In this document: one piece after another, positions 8,225 to 16,664 of the stretch
How the letters are laid out: every line of letters starts with the position of its first letter
Numbering within the stretch: position 1 is the first letter of the stretch
Assembly: GCA_001804885.1 (NCBI GenBank)
Contig: MHBM01000225.1
Span: 1-33,581 of the forward strand
Reading direction: 5' to 3'
From: Lentisphaerae bacterium RIFOXYA12_FULL_48_11
Lineage (GTDB): Bacteria > Verrucomicrobiota > Kiritimatiellia > UBA8416 > YA12-FULL-48-11
DNA length: 33,581 nt
The notes under the pieces: generated by a model
Database searches by the model: none
What the model was told of the DNA's origin: nothing
The model's input: the letters and a program-made list of their open reading frames with translations, nothing else
Translations under genes and position numbers: made by a program

Positions 8225-9670
8225 TTACTTGAAAAAATCGTTGATTGTTTGAACTGTTTCTTCCACCAGGATCTGGCCGCCTTCGGGCCCGACCCGGTTG
8301 CTTTCGATAACTGCACTGTAGCCGCCACCGGCAATTGCCCGCGGGGTGGCAAGGTAGCCGCCCCATCCATCGGTCAGTTCGATTACAAACGTCTGCACAG
8401 CTTTGCTTCGGGCTTGCATCTGCACGCCATAATCATGGAACAATTCGAAAGGATTGGTGGCGATTGCAATATCACCTATCCGTAGCACGTGCATTTCAAT
8501 CGGGAATGTCGATTCTTTTTCCTGGGACTCGTATCGGTCTATTGTCTTTTTGTGCCAGGCTGTCTTGCGGCTCTTGTCACCTTTCTTTTCAAGCGCTTCA
8601 ATCTGACTTTTTGCCTCGGCAAGTTCCTTTTCGGTCACTTTGCGGACTGGCAGTGAGAGATCTTTGACTGCATGGTTAAGGGGAACGTTCGTGCGGATAT
8701 CATTCCTGGCCAGTTCGTAAACATCCTTTACAGCGGTAGTAGTGCGGCGTCCGATTTCCTGGGTATATGTCAGGCCCCGCAGTTTGAGCATTCGTTCCTC
8801 TGCAGCCTTGCGGTACATCCGGTGTGGAGAAATATCCCCGCAGGCGCCTGGCCAGCCCAGCACACACAGGTCAGCTGAGATATCCTTGTGTATCTGTGTC
8901 CTGACATCGTGCCAGAAATCAGCATTGATGGTGGACCGGCCTTCTACCTCCTGTGACGGGCATTCGACGTTTATGCACACGGCGAGCGGTTTATTGTCCT
9001 TGTCCCAGAAGAAAAGCATTTCGATGCCATGGTCCTCTCCGCCTTCAATGCCGCGAAATTTGCCGTCATTGGTTGATCCATACATTTTTGCCGTGCCGTC
9101 GGCATAGACAGCGCGCCGGTTGTGGCCGACCACCGCGTGTCCCAGCACCCAGCTGACACCACCAGGTTGACGTTGCTCCCATGCGCGAGTAACGATTTCT
9201 GCCAGTTTTTCGGCCAGGAATTCAGCGTACTTTGACGGTTTCATAACATCTTTTTCGGGAATGTCATATACGCCTTCCTCGAGTACTGCGGAGGTGTGCG
9301 TGTGTGTTGCAGTCAGTATTACCTTCTTGGGGTTAAAATTCTGTATTTTCCGGCCGAGAATCTTTCGCAAAGGCTCAATTACCGTTGGACGGAAAACCAC
9401 CAGATCGCATGAAACAAATACGGCATAATCCGACGTTTGATTCCCTGTACGTCTTTCGACGGCCAGTGCGGTGGCTGTAATGGGATTGTCCACTCCCTTG
9501 GAAATGCGCATGTTGAACTGGCCGGCAAGGGCGATTGGTTCTGAGGGTGTAATGTCAATTGTTGAGCACCCGATGAACAGCGTGCCGGCATTTTCCGCAT
9601 GCAGTATTCCGGCTATCGCAAGTGTAAACAGACATAGAGACAGTTTAATTCGGTGTGAATATATATTCAT
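8225..9670 (-). CDS. Neutral/alkaline ceramidase-like exported hydrolase (copy 2)
   Basis: A 481-residue secreted protein with a signal peptide ending near LHAEN. Family marks are GCSTIDITPSEP at the mature N-terminus, ILTATHTHTSA with the zinc-type histidines, GHNRRAVYADG, and GACGDISPH with candidate nucleophile Ser281, close to the catalytic serine position of characterised neutral ceramidases. It lacks the C-terminal Ig-like domain of true ceramidases. The family hydrolyses the amide of N-acyl-sphingosine, but PVC bacteria carry many copies of unproven substrate, so 'amidase-like' is as far as I would go. ATG 9670 has AAGGA about eight bases upstream; an upstream ATG at 9694 would overlap the previous gene. 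It sits 11 bases after Gfo #2 and is clearly paralogous to the gene at 11067-12533. Confidence 0.87.
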   Translation of the reverse strand: MNIYSHRIKLSLCLFTLAIAGILHAENAGTLFIGCSTIDITPSEPIALAGQFNMRISKGVDNPITATALAVERRTGNQTSDYAVFVSCDLVVFRPTVIEPLRKILGRKIQNFNPKKVILTATHTHTSAVLEEGVYDIPEKDVMKPSKYAEFLAEKLAEIVTRAWEQRQPGGVSWVLGHAVVGHNRRAVYADGTAKMYGSTNDGKFRGIEGGEDHGIEMLFFWDKDNKPLAVCINVECPSQEVEGRSTINADFWHDVRTQIHKDISADLCVLGWPGACGDISPHRMYRKAAEERMLKLRGLTYTQEIGRRTTTAVKDVYELARNDIRTNVPLNHAVKDLSLPVRKVTEKELAEAKSQIEALEKKGDKSRKTAWHKKTIDRYESQEKESTFPIEMHVLRIGDIAIATNPFELFHDYGVQMQARSKAVQTFVIELTDGWGGYLATPRAIAGGGYSAVIESNRVGPEGGQILVEETVQTINDFFK

Positions 9671-9681
9671 GGCAGTTTTCC

Positions 9682-11052
9682 TTATATTTTCCATGGTGCG
9701 CGCATCGGACGATCAAGCAATTTGTTTGCTTCGTCGTCGTTTACAAATTTCTCGCCGGCCGGATCCCATTGCAGTTTGCGTCCGGTCAGGATGGCGATCT
9801 GCTGGAGATTGCAGATGGTGTCCGACTGGAAGGCAATGTCAATTGGCGCCGCCGGCTGGGTCTTTCCTTGTACAGCTTCAATGAAGTTGAGGTGATGATT
9901 ATTGCTCTTGAAAAGGTGGATCTCTTTCTCGCCGATGGTTTCTCTTATCAGAGATTTCGGGTTTGAATCAAGTTTGCTGCGATCCGCATGTACCCAGCCC
10001 TTTTCGCCGATAAACATGACGCCATGGCCGTGTCCTTCCTGCTGCATGGGATGCTTTCTGCTGGTGCCGTCATCCATGTGGATTAGCTTGACGCCATTTG
10101 CGTAGGTATTTTCCACCTGCCATTTTGTGGCGGCGTTAGTCAGCATTTCTCTGGGAAACTCACCTTTTCCTTCTATGGTGACAGGGCAGGACAGGTCAGA
10201 ACCGTTTCCCCATTGCGCGATGTCGAGGTGGTGAACGCCCCAGTTGCCAATCATTCCCATGCAGTAATCCAAGATACAGTACCAGATGCTGTATCCGCCG
10301 AATCCACCTTCGTTTTTTGTCCATGGTCTGCACCGCTGGTAACAATAGGGCGCCATTGGTGCTGGACCGAGCCACATTTCATAATCAAGTTCCTTCGGTA
10401 CAGGCTCTGTTGGCTGTATTGGGCATGTCCAGCTGCCTGGCACACCGACAAGGATGGTTTGAAGTTTGCCTATTCTACCGTTGCGTACAAGTTCGCACGC
10501 CTTTCGGAAGTAAATGCCGGATCGCTGCTGGGTCCCAAATTGGAATACGACATTGTTATCCTTTACAGCCTTCCGGACAGCCTGTGCCGCACGGAAACTC
10601 CAGCCCATGGGTTTCTCGCAGTACATGTGTTTCTTCTGCCGGGCCGCCTCAATTGCCATCAGGGGATGCCAGTGATCAGGCGCGGTGATTTGTACGGCGT
10701 CTATGTCCTTTCGGGCCATTAGTTCCCTGAAATCCTTATACTCCGCACATGAATTGTTCCCATATGTTTCGTCCACGATTTTTTTGCCCTTCGCCCGCTG
10801 GGCTTCATGCACGTCGCAGACAGCTACAATCTGGACGCATTCAGTGTTGCCCTGGAATGTCCGCAAATTCCCAGTTCCCTGGATTCCAATACCTATGCAG
10901 CCCAGCGTTACCTTGTTGCTCGGCGCCGTTGCGCCGTCTTTTCCCAGTACTGATGAAGGTATGACCTGTGGAAGGCTGATAGCTCCGGCAGCCAGCGTTA
11001 GATGCTTGAGAAAACTTCTGCGTGGGATTCGGTTTGTTCCTGATATTTTCAT
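9682..11052 (-). CDS. Tat-exported Gfo/Idh/MocA oxidoreductase (copy 2)
   Basis: A 456-residue NAD(P)-dependent dehydrogenase-like protein. The N-terminus carries a twin-arginine signal, RRSFLKHLTLAAGA, so it is probably exported folded. The Rossmann motif GCIGIGIQGTGN starts near residue 51. MYCEKPMG gives the family's EKP motif, and NWGVHHLDIAQWG supplies the usual HxxD catalytic pair. The C-terminus (DDEANKLLDRPMRAPWKI) is nearly shared with copy 1. GGAG lies about seven bases before ATG 11052. It is 14 bases downstream of ceramidase-like #1 and 11 bases upstream of ceramidase-like #2, so the three are almost certainly cotranscribed. Likely role: oxidation or epimerisation of a sugar, possibly with a tightly held cofactor as in glucose-fructose oxidoreductase. 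Substrate not deducible. Confidence 0.9.
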   Translation of the reverse strand: MKISGTNRIPRRSFLKHLTLAAGAISLPQVIPSSVLGKDGATAPSNKVTLGCIGIGIQGTGNLRTFQGNTECVQIVAVCDVHEAQRAKGKKIVDETYGNNSCAEYKDFRELMARKDIDAVQITAPDHWHPLMAIEAARQKKHMYCEKPMGWSFRAAQAVRKAVKDNNVVFQFGTQQRSGIYFRKACELVRNGRIGKLQTILVGVPGSWTCPIQPTEPVPKELDYEMWLGPAPMAPYCYQRCRPWTKNEGGFGGYSIWYCILDYCMGMIGNWGVHHLDIAQWGNGSDLSCPVTIEGKGEFPREMLTNAATKWQVENTYANGVKLIHMDDGTSRKHPMQQEGHGHGVMFIGEKGWVHADRSKLDSNPKSLIRETIGEKEIHLFKSNNHHLNFIEAVQGKTQPAAPIDIAFQSDTICNLQQIAILTGRKLQWDPAGEKFVNDDEANKLLDRPMRAPWKI

Positions 11053-11066
11053 GGGTTTACTCCGTG

Positions 11067-12533
11067 TTATTGTTTGAATAATTCATTTATTGATTTCACT
11101 GTTTCTTCGACCAGAACCTGCCCGCCCTCCGGACCGGCGATGTTAGTGTGCGGCCACCCGCTGTAATGACCACCTTCGATTGCTCTCGGTGTTGGCAGGT
11201 ATAAACCCGCATTACAGGCATGCTGGATAATGAAGGTTTGTACCGCCTGGCTGCGCGCTTTTATCTGTGTACCGTAATCAATAAAAAGTTCAAACGGATT
11301 GGTTGCAATGGCGATATCACCTATCCGCAGGACGTGAAGTTCCATGTTGTAAGGAGGAATCTTTTGGGCATCCTCGTAACGGTGGACCACATCTTTTTCG
11401 CGGATGAGCATGGAGCGGGAATAATTGTCGGTTTTCTTTTCCAGTGCGGGAATATTTTTCAATGCTTCTTCATATTCACGCTTCAGGATTTTTCGAGGAG
11501 GAAGCTGCAATTGGCGGACAGTGTGGGCAAATAGCAGATTGTTTCTGATATCAGCCCTGGCTGGTTCAATTGTATCAATGACAGCGTTACTGATGCGACG
11601 CCCGATTTCCTGTACGCGGGTGAGGCCGCGAGCCTTTGTCATGCGTCCTTCGGCTGTCTTTCTGTACATCAGGTGTGGAGACTGATCTCCTGCAGCGCCG
11701 GTCCAGCCAAGGACGACAAGGTCTTCCTGGTTCAGCTTTGATTTGAGTTGTTGCCTTACCTCGTGCCAAAAATCTGCATTGATTCTTCTTCCGCTTTCAA
11801 CTTCCTGGGCGGGGCAGGCCAGGTTGATGGCTATGGCCTTAAGCTGTTTTGTGTTGTCCCAAAAGAAAAGCATTTCAACTGCATGGTCTTCGTATCCTTC
11901 CAGTCCGCGGAACTGGGGGTCATCTGATTTTCCGTACATCTTTGCACGGCCATCGGCATAAACAGCGCGGCGATTCTGTCCAACAACGGCATAACCAAGT
12001 GTCCAGCTGACACCAGCGGGTTTGCGGTTCTTCCAGGCATTAACCGCGACGGTTGAAAGTTTTTCAATCAGGAACTCGACGTAATCATCAGGCATCATTA
12101 CGCCTTCCTGCGGGAGGTCATAAACATAACGTTTTTCATGCAGTTCCATTGTCAATGGTGCCGTGTGTGTATGCGTGGCGGTCAGGATTACGTTCTGCAT
12201 GTCCATATCTGGCAGGAGGGGTTGGAGTTTGCTACGGAACTTTTCCTGTACCCCATCACGGATTGCCACGAGATCGCACGAGATTATCAAAGCCTGCTGA
12301 ACAGGTTTATCGCCATCTTTGGATTCGAGGGCAAGTGCCGCCGCGATGATTGGGGTTTCTGGTTCTTTTGAAATACGTGTACTGAAATTTCCCGCCAGTG
12401 CTACAGGTCTTGATGGCGTGATGTCGATGGATGAACAGCCAATCGAAAGTGAACCGGCAACGGAAGGTTGTATTATTATAAACAAATAAAATAAAAGGCA
12501 AAATACGATGGATCTGATTATAAATATCTTCAT
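11067..12533 (-). CDS. Neutral/alkaline ceramidase-like exported hydrolase (copy 1)
   Basis: A 488-residue protein with a strongly hydrophobic signal peptide (residues about 4-26, ending SVAGS). It shares with copy 2 the blocks GCSSIDITPSRP, ILTATHTHTAP, QNRRAVYADGRAKMYG, NPFELF and GPEGGQVLVEETV. The candidate nucleophile is Ser285 in GDQSPH. Both copies are far closer to each other than to the LamG-bearing third protein. This supports a local duplication. The start at 12533 has AGGAAAG about 11 bases upstream and a closer CAGGA; either could serve. It lies 27 bases after the ThuA-like gene and 14 before Gfo #2. Likely location is periplasm or cell surface. Substrate unknown; an amide of a glycolipid, lipid or amino sugar is conceivable. 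Confidence 0.87.
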   Translation of the reverse strand: MKIFIIRSIVFCLLFYLFIIIQPSVAGSLSIGCSSIDITPSRPVALAGNFSTRISKEPETPIIAAALALESKDGDKPVQQALIISCDLVAIRDGVQEKFRSKLQPLLPDMDMQNVILTATHTHTAPLTMELHEKRYVYDLPQEGVMMPDDYVEFLIEKLSTVAVNAWKNRKPAGVSWTLGYAVVGQNRRAVYADGRAKMYGKSDDPQFRGLEGYEDHAVEMLFFWDNTKQLKAIAINLACPAQEVESGRRINADFWHEVRQQLKSKLNQEDLVVLGWTGAAGDQSPHLMYRKTAEGRMTKARGLTRVQEIGRRISNAVIDTIEPARADIRNNLLFAHTVRQLQLPPRKILKREYEEALKNIPALEKKTDNYSRSMLIREKDVVHRYEDAQKIPPYNMELHVLRIGDIAIATNPFELFIDYGTQIKARSQAVQTFIIQHACNAGLYLPTPRAIEGGHYSGWPHTNIAGPEGGQVLVEETVKSINELFKQ

Positions 12534-12560
12534 ATTCCTGTTTCTTTCCTGGTTATTACT

Positions 12561-13496
12561 TTATCTTTTGACCCGCGCTCCCTGCAAGACAAGTGAATCA
12601 AATCGATAAGGTGATTCCCCTGCAACCCATGCCATGCCGCGAAGCAATAGAATGCGAAAAAAAGGATCATCAAATGTCCAGGTATAATGTCCGGGAACGC
12701 AACCGAAGACACGGCCTTTGCCTTGTTCGCGGATCCAGAACATCGGCTGTGGTGTTGTTGAATCGGAATCCTTTGACAATTTTTCATTGGAAGTGGCGAG
12801 GATCTGTATACTGCCCGGATTTATCGGAGGGGAAGGAGGCCAATATGGCTCATCGGTGAGAACGATACGCTCCGGTAAACCCAGGCAGATGGGATGATTA
12901 GTGTTGATTTTAAGGTCAAGCTGGCCATGACGCCATTGGGTGAATCCACCGACACCTGTTAATGCCGCGAGCCTGGAAGATGGTGACGGCTTTGTCCATG
13001 TGGCCGAATGGATCATCACAAAACCGCCACCGCAGCTGAGATATGTTTCGAGATCGCGGAATTTCTGGTCGTTCCATGATATGTAGCAGAAAACCACCAC
13101 GAGATTGGCAGATTTCCATTGTTCTTCGGTTGGCCATTGCTGAGCCTGCAAGACATTGATTTTTGGCAGGCCGGTAGGGGCTTTGTCATCATTATCAGCT
13201 GGTGCCTTACCATAAAGATTGACCTGTGTCTCGGATTTGCCTGCTTGATTTCCTTCAAGAAGCCGGCCCCAGCGTTCCTGCCATAATGGATAATCATGCT
13301 CATTCAAGCCATGGTCTTTTTTGTCTGCTACCAGAACGATGTTGATTTCCTTTAAACTATCGGCGGGTGCTGACTTTGCAGCTTTTGCCAGAACGGCATT
13401 AAGTTCTTCAACAGATCGCGGTTCCGGCGCATTTGCGGCATTTACTGTAGCCGCAATGGCTAGAACCGCGAACGTTGTTTTGAAGAGTTTGCTCAT
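12561..13496 (-). CDS. Exported ThuA-like domain protein
   Basis: A 311-residue protein with a signal peptide (MSKLFKTTFAVLAIAATVNA). The body matches the ThuA/trehalose-utilisation-like family, which has a class I glutamine-amidotransferase-like flavodoxin fold. Seen are INIVLVADKKDHG at the first strand, GGGFVMIHSATW where the amidotransferase nucleophile loop would be, NHPICLGLP, and the family's C-terminal block GRVFGCVPGHYTWTFDDP. ThuA was linked to keto-trehalose metabolism, but the chemistry of exported PVC members is unsettled. The gene lies between Gfo #1 (51-base gap) and ceramidase-like #1, the usual company of ThuA-like genes in sugar catabolic clusters. The ribosome site is weak (GAG six bases before ATG 13496). 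Confidence 0.85.
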   Translation of the reverse strand: MSKLFKTTFAVLAIAATVNAANAPEPRSVEELNAVLAKAAKSAPADSLKEINIVLVADKKDHGLNEHDYPLWQERWGRLLEGNQAGKSETQVNLYGKAPADNDDKAPTGLPKINVLQAQQWPTEEQWKSANLVVVFCYISWNDQKFRDLETYLSCGGGFVMIHSATWTKPSPSSRLAALTGVGGFTQWRHGQLDLKINTNHPICLGLPERIVLTDEPYWPPSPPINPGSIQILATSNEKLSKDSDSTTPQPMFWIREQGKGRVFGCVPGHYTWTFDDPFFRILLLRGMAWVAGESPYRFDSLVLQGARVKR

Positions 13497-13547
13497 CGAA
13501 ACTCGACTGTCTTTTGAAGGAAAGATTTTGGTAACTTACCTTTAAAG

Positions 13548-14867
13548 TCAGATTTTCCAGCCGTTATGCATCGGCCTGGTCAGCATTTTGTTCGCTTCAT
13601 CATTGCCGATAAACTTGCCTTCCTTGGCATCCCATTTGAGTTTTTTCTCCAGCCGTCCCGCTATATCGGTTACCAGGCCTAGATATGACGCAACGTTGGT
13701 TGCGTCGACATTCGAGACCGGGTCCTTGCGGCTGCGTACACAACTCAGGAAATCGTCCTGGTGATGTTTTGACGCATGGAGGTGCAGTTCCTCGTCCTTG
13801 ATTTTTATTCTCAGTAATTCAGCTGGTTCGGTCCAGAGCCCGCCACGATCCACATGTACCCAGCCTTTGTCGCCAATGAAGCGCGTTCCGCATTTCTGCT
13901 GGCTCTCGTCTGTGAAAACCATTTTGAGGCCACCGGCGAAGGTGAAAGTTGCGTTCCAGCCTTCAATATTATCCGTAAAACCTTTTTTACGGTAAGTAGC
14001 CTTGCATTCCACTTCAAACGATTCTGTTCCCAGTTCAGGGGAGCCCCAGTTGGCTATGTCGAGATGATGCACTCCCCAGTTGCAGACGAAGCCGGCGCAG
14101 TAGTCCCAGATGAGATACCAGTCCGGCCAGGTCACGCGACCCGGGTTATAGGGTTTTTCCGGAGCCGGCCCACGCCACATCTTCCAGTCAAACCCGGCAG
14201 GGACATCCTGTGGATCCATTGATCCCGTATACTTGGGCTGGTAATGTGGTCCAGGGGCAGAGACCTGGACAGTATGAACCTTTCCAACATATCCGTTGCG
14301 GGCCAGTTCACAGGCAAAACGGAAATTACGCTGGGAACGCTGCCAGGTTCCTGCCTGGAATATGCGCTTGTGCTGGCGGACTGCCGCGAGGATCTTGTTG
14401 CCTTCCTCCACGGATATGCCCATTGGCTTCTCGCAATACATATCTTTTCCAGCGGCAGCTGCGGCTGTGGCTACCAGCGCATGCCAGTGATCCTGTGGCG
14501 CAATCATTACAGCATCAATGTCCTTACGCGCCAGCAGTTCACGAAAATCACTGTATGTCGTACAAGCTTTATCCTTGTATTGCTCGTCTACGTAAGCCTT
14601 GGCTCTCTTGCGGCGGTCTTCATATGTGTCGCATACCGCCACCACTCTGCAATCATCCACGAGTCCGACAAAGTTTTTCATGTTGCCGGTGCCCATGCCT
14701 CCCACGCCTATGCAACCAATTGTGATCTTGTTGCTTGGTACTTTTGCATCACCCTGTCCAAGGACAGCTGACGGTATGATCTGCGGTAGCGAGACTGCAC
14801 CTGCAACGGCTGTAATTTGTTTGAGAAACTGCCTGCGATTTGTCTGGAATGATGTCAGGCTTTTCAT
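13548..14867 (-). CDS. Tat-exported Gfo/Idh/MocA oxidoreductase (copy 1)
   Basis: A 439-residue dehydrogenase-like protein. It has the twin-arginine signal NRRQFLKQITAVAGA, Rossmann motif GCIGVGGMGTGN, MYCEKPMG and NWGVHHLDIANWG. The signal region, the segment after it and the final 20 residues closely match the protein at 9682-11052, so the two are paralogues within one operon. ATG 14867 has AAAGGA nine bases upstream; ATG 14885, six codons earlier, lies only three bases after the previous stop and is less likely. It follows the TIM-barrel isomerase gene directly. Probable role is redox conversion of the sugar whose breakdown the cluster encodes, outside or at the cytoplasmic membrane. Confidence 0.9.
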   Translation of the reverse strand: MKSLTSFQTNRRQFLKQITAVAGAVSLPQIIPSAVLGQGDAKVPSNKITIGCIGVGGMGTGNMKNFVGLVDDCRVVAVCDTYEDRRKRAKAYVDEQYKDKACTTYSDFRELLARKDIDAVMIAPQDHWHALVATAAAAAGKDMYCEKPMGISVEEGNKILAAVRQHKRIFQAGTWQRSQRNFRFACELARNGYVGKVHTVQVSAPGPHYQPKYTGSMDPQDVPAGFDWKMWRGPAPEKPYNPGRVTWPDWYLIWDYCAGFVCNWGVHHLDIANWGSPELGTESFEVECKATYRKKGFTDNIEGWNATFTFAGGLKMVFTDESQQKCGTRFIGDKGWVHVDRGGLWTEPAELLRIKIKDEELHLHASKHHQDDFLSCVRSRKDPVSNVDATNVASYLGLVTDIAGRLEKKLKWDAKEGKFIGNDEANKMLTRPMHNGWKI

Positions 14868-14888
14868 GGGTTCTGTTCCTTTCATGTA

Positions 14889-15722
14889 CTATTTCTTCAG
14901 AAGTTTTGAAAGGTGTTTCAGGCTCTTTGCAGCCTGATCCGGTGTTCCGCATTCTACCGAGAAGACGATGTCACGCGGACATTTCCGGCGGACGATGTGG
15001 ATGATCTTTTCCCAGTCCAAAACGCCTTCGCCGCATGCGCAGCCGACAGGGGTTCCTGTGACTTTACCTTTCTCGGATTTTGAGTGGCTTACTGAAATGT
15101 CCTTTGCGTGCATATGCACCAGCCGACCGGCTACACGGTTGAGCCATTTGTAGACATCATGCCCGCAGAGGTAGGCGTTGCCGGTATCGAAGTTGATGCC
15201 GATTGCCGGTGATTTGACCAGTTTGTATATGCGGTCAAGTCCATCAGGTGTGCGTGAATACTGGGCGTGTGGCTCTATTCCGATTTTTACACCGCGCCGT
15301 TCGGCAATGAAGGCCGCCTCCTGGAGTGTATATTTAATAAGAACAAAATCTTCCTCCTCTGTTGTCCATTTTGCCTTGATGCCTTCGTCGGTATTTATTA
15401 CTGGAACGCCGATTTCGCCGGCAACTCGGATTGCCAGCTTGATGTATTCTCCGTGGACATCGGGACGCCCGAGAGGGCCATGTGCCTGCAAACCTGAAAT
15501 TTTCAGTCCTGCCTTGTCGCATGCACTTTTGATGCGCCACGGATCGTCGAACATGGAGACGGTGTGGAAATATCCCGCTTCGCTCATGAGTTCGCGTCCG
15601 AAATGGATCATTGGCTCGAAATATTTATATCCCATTTCGGCGGCGCTTTTGACTGCCCATTCAAAAGGTTTGTCGGAACTGCGTGAGAATTCTGCGTTGA
15701 GACCGATATGAATTTTACCCAT
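14889..15722 (-). CDS. Sugar phosphate isomerase/epimerase-like TIM barrel
   Basis: A 277-residue protein of the xylose-isomerase-like / AP-endonuclease-2 TIM-barrel family. It has no signal peptide, so it should be cytoplasmic. Metal-ligand blocks of the family are visible: GIEPHAQYSR, INFDTGNAYLCGHD, LVHMHAKD and FSVECG. Members isomerise or epimerise keto-sugars, inositol derivatives or 3-keto-glycosides, often as partners of Gfo/Idh/MocA dehydrogenases, which is the arrangement here. GAGGT lies about seven bases before ATG 15722. It is placed 79 bases after the DeoR repressor and directly before Gfo #1, as the first enzyme gene after the regulator. Confidence 0.88.
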   Translation of the reverse strand: MGKIHIGLNAEFSRSSDKPFEWAVKSAAEMGYKYFEPMIHFGRELMSEAGYFHTVSMFDDPWRIKSACDKAGLKISGLQAHGPLGRPDVHGEYIKLAIRVAGEIGVPVINTDEGIKAKWTTEEEDFVLIKYTLQEAAFIAERRGVKIGIEPHAQYSRTPDGLDRIYKLVKSPAIGINFDTGNAYLCGHDVYKWLNRVAGRLVHMHAKDISVSHSKSEKGKVTGTPVGCACGEGVLDWEKIIHIVRRKCPRDIVFSVECGTPDQAAKSLKHLSKLLKK

Positions 15723-15801
15723 GGCATTTACCTCGCTGTTTTTCTGCTATGAATTGTACTGTTTCCCGATTTTGTACCGCTCAGCCCGGCGTACACATGA
15801 T

Positions 15802-16572
15802 TTACTCGTCGGGGTTTCCGATAATCAGGTTCACTCCGGATTGCCGCAGGGCTGAAGCATCTTTTTTTGAAATACCGTTATCGGTTATCAGGCCTTTCCA
15901 GCGCGAGATATTGCCGAACCGCATCAGGGCTGTTTTGCCGATTTTTGAGCTGTCGGCGACAACGTAGACAACAGGGGAGGCGGCTGCCATCCTGGTCAAC
16001 ATGCGCGCGACTTCGGTTGAGTTGTTGTAGATGTTGCCTTTCAGGTCTATGGCATCGGCTCCTATCATTGTCACATCGGCGTGAAGGTTTTCCAGATTGG
16101 TTTCAGTCAAGGCTCCGCACAGGTCTGCGGCGTCGCAGCGTACGAAGCCGCCCAGCAGAAGCACGCTGATGCCCCGGAAATATTGAAGCGCAGCTGCTAT
16201 CGGGAGGGATGTGGTGATGAGTGTCAGGTTCTTATGGCTGTGCAGTTTCCTGGCGACGGAAAGCGTGGTTGTGCCGGAATCCATCATTACCGACTGGCCG
16301 TCCTTTATCAGGCGTGAAGAGGCTTCTGCAATTTGTGTTTTAGCAGTTTTGTTGATTCTGGTTTTTTCCAGGAACTGGAATTCAAACAATACTTTCTCGC
16401 GTGGGGTGGCGCCGCCATGGGTACGGATAAGGCCACCGCTTTTCTCGAGGGCGGCAAGGTCGCGCCGTATCGTCATATCGCTGACATCAAACTTGCGCGC
16501 CAGGAATTCCACGGAACACTCACCGTGCCTGCTCAGTAGTGTCTGTATCTGCGCCTGTCTTGAATTTGTCAT
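15802..16572 (-). CDS. DeoR-family transcriptional repressor
   Basis: A 256-residue DeoR/GlpR-type regulator. The N-terminal winged helix is clear (SVEFLARKFDVSDMTIRRDL, then RTHGGA). The C-terminal DeoRC sensor domain has MDSGTTT, LITTSLPIA, LLGGFVR, GADAID, NIYNNS and VVADSSKIG, the phosphosugar-binding blocks of the family. DeoR repressors usually release DNA on binding a phosphorylated sugar intermediate, so the cluster probably yields such an intermediate. No convincing ribosome site precedes ATG 16572; instead a run of TGTT repeats reaches the start codon, suggesting autoregulation and weak or leaderless translation. The gene lies in the same direction as, and directly before, the isomerase-Gfo-ThuA-ceramidase-like genes. 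Confidence 0.93.
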   Translation of the reverse strand: MTNSRQAQIQTLLSRHGECSVEFLARKFDVSDMTIRRDLAALEKSGGLIRTHGGATPREKVLFEFQFLEKTRINKTAKTQIAEASSRLIKDGQSVMMDSGTTTLSVARKLHSHKNLTLITTSLPIAAALQYFRGISVLLLGGFVRCDAADLCGALTETNLENLHADVTMIGADAIDLKGNIYNNSTEVARMLTRMAAASPVVYVVADSSKIGKTALMRFGNISRWKGLITDNGISKKDASALRQSGVNLIIGNPDE

Positions 16573-16581
16573 GTTACGTCA

Positions 16582-16618
16582 ATGTTTGATAATGTTTAAT
16601 TATGTTCGATTTAAACAT
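16582..16618. promoter_or_regulatory. Candidate DeoR operator (TGTT direct repeats plus palindrome)
   Basis: On the plus strand ATGTT occurs at 16582, 16592 and 16602, an exact ten-base spacing, with a further copy at 16571 overlapping the start codon. The last copy forms an imperfect palindrome, ATGTTcgatttAAACAT, at 16602-16618. Helically phased TGTTT-like repeats are typical of operators of DeoR-family sugar repressors. The site is in the 92-base gap upstream of the repressor gene, where autoregulation would be expected. Binding is inferred. Confidence 0.55.
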
Positions 16619-16664
16619 TTCTCTATCAGGCTGTCAACAGGCAAAGAAATATTTTTTGTCCTGC

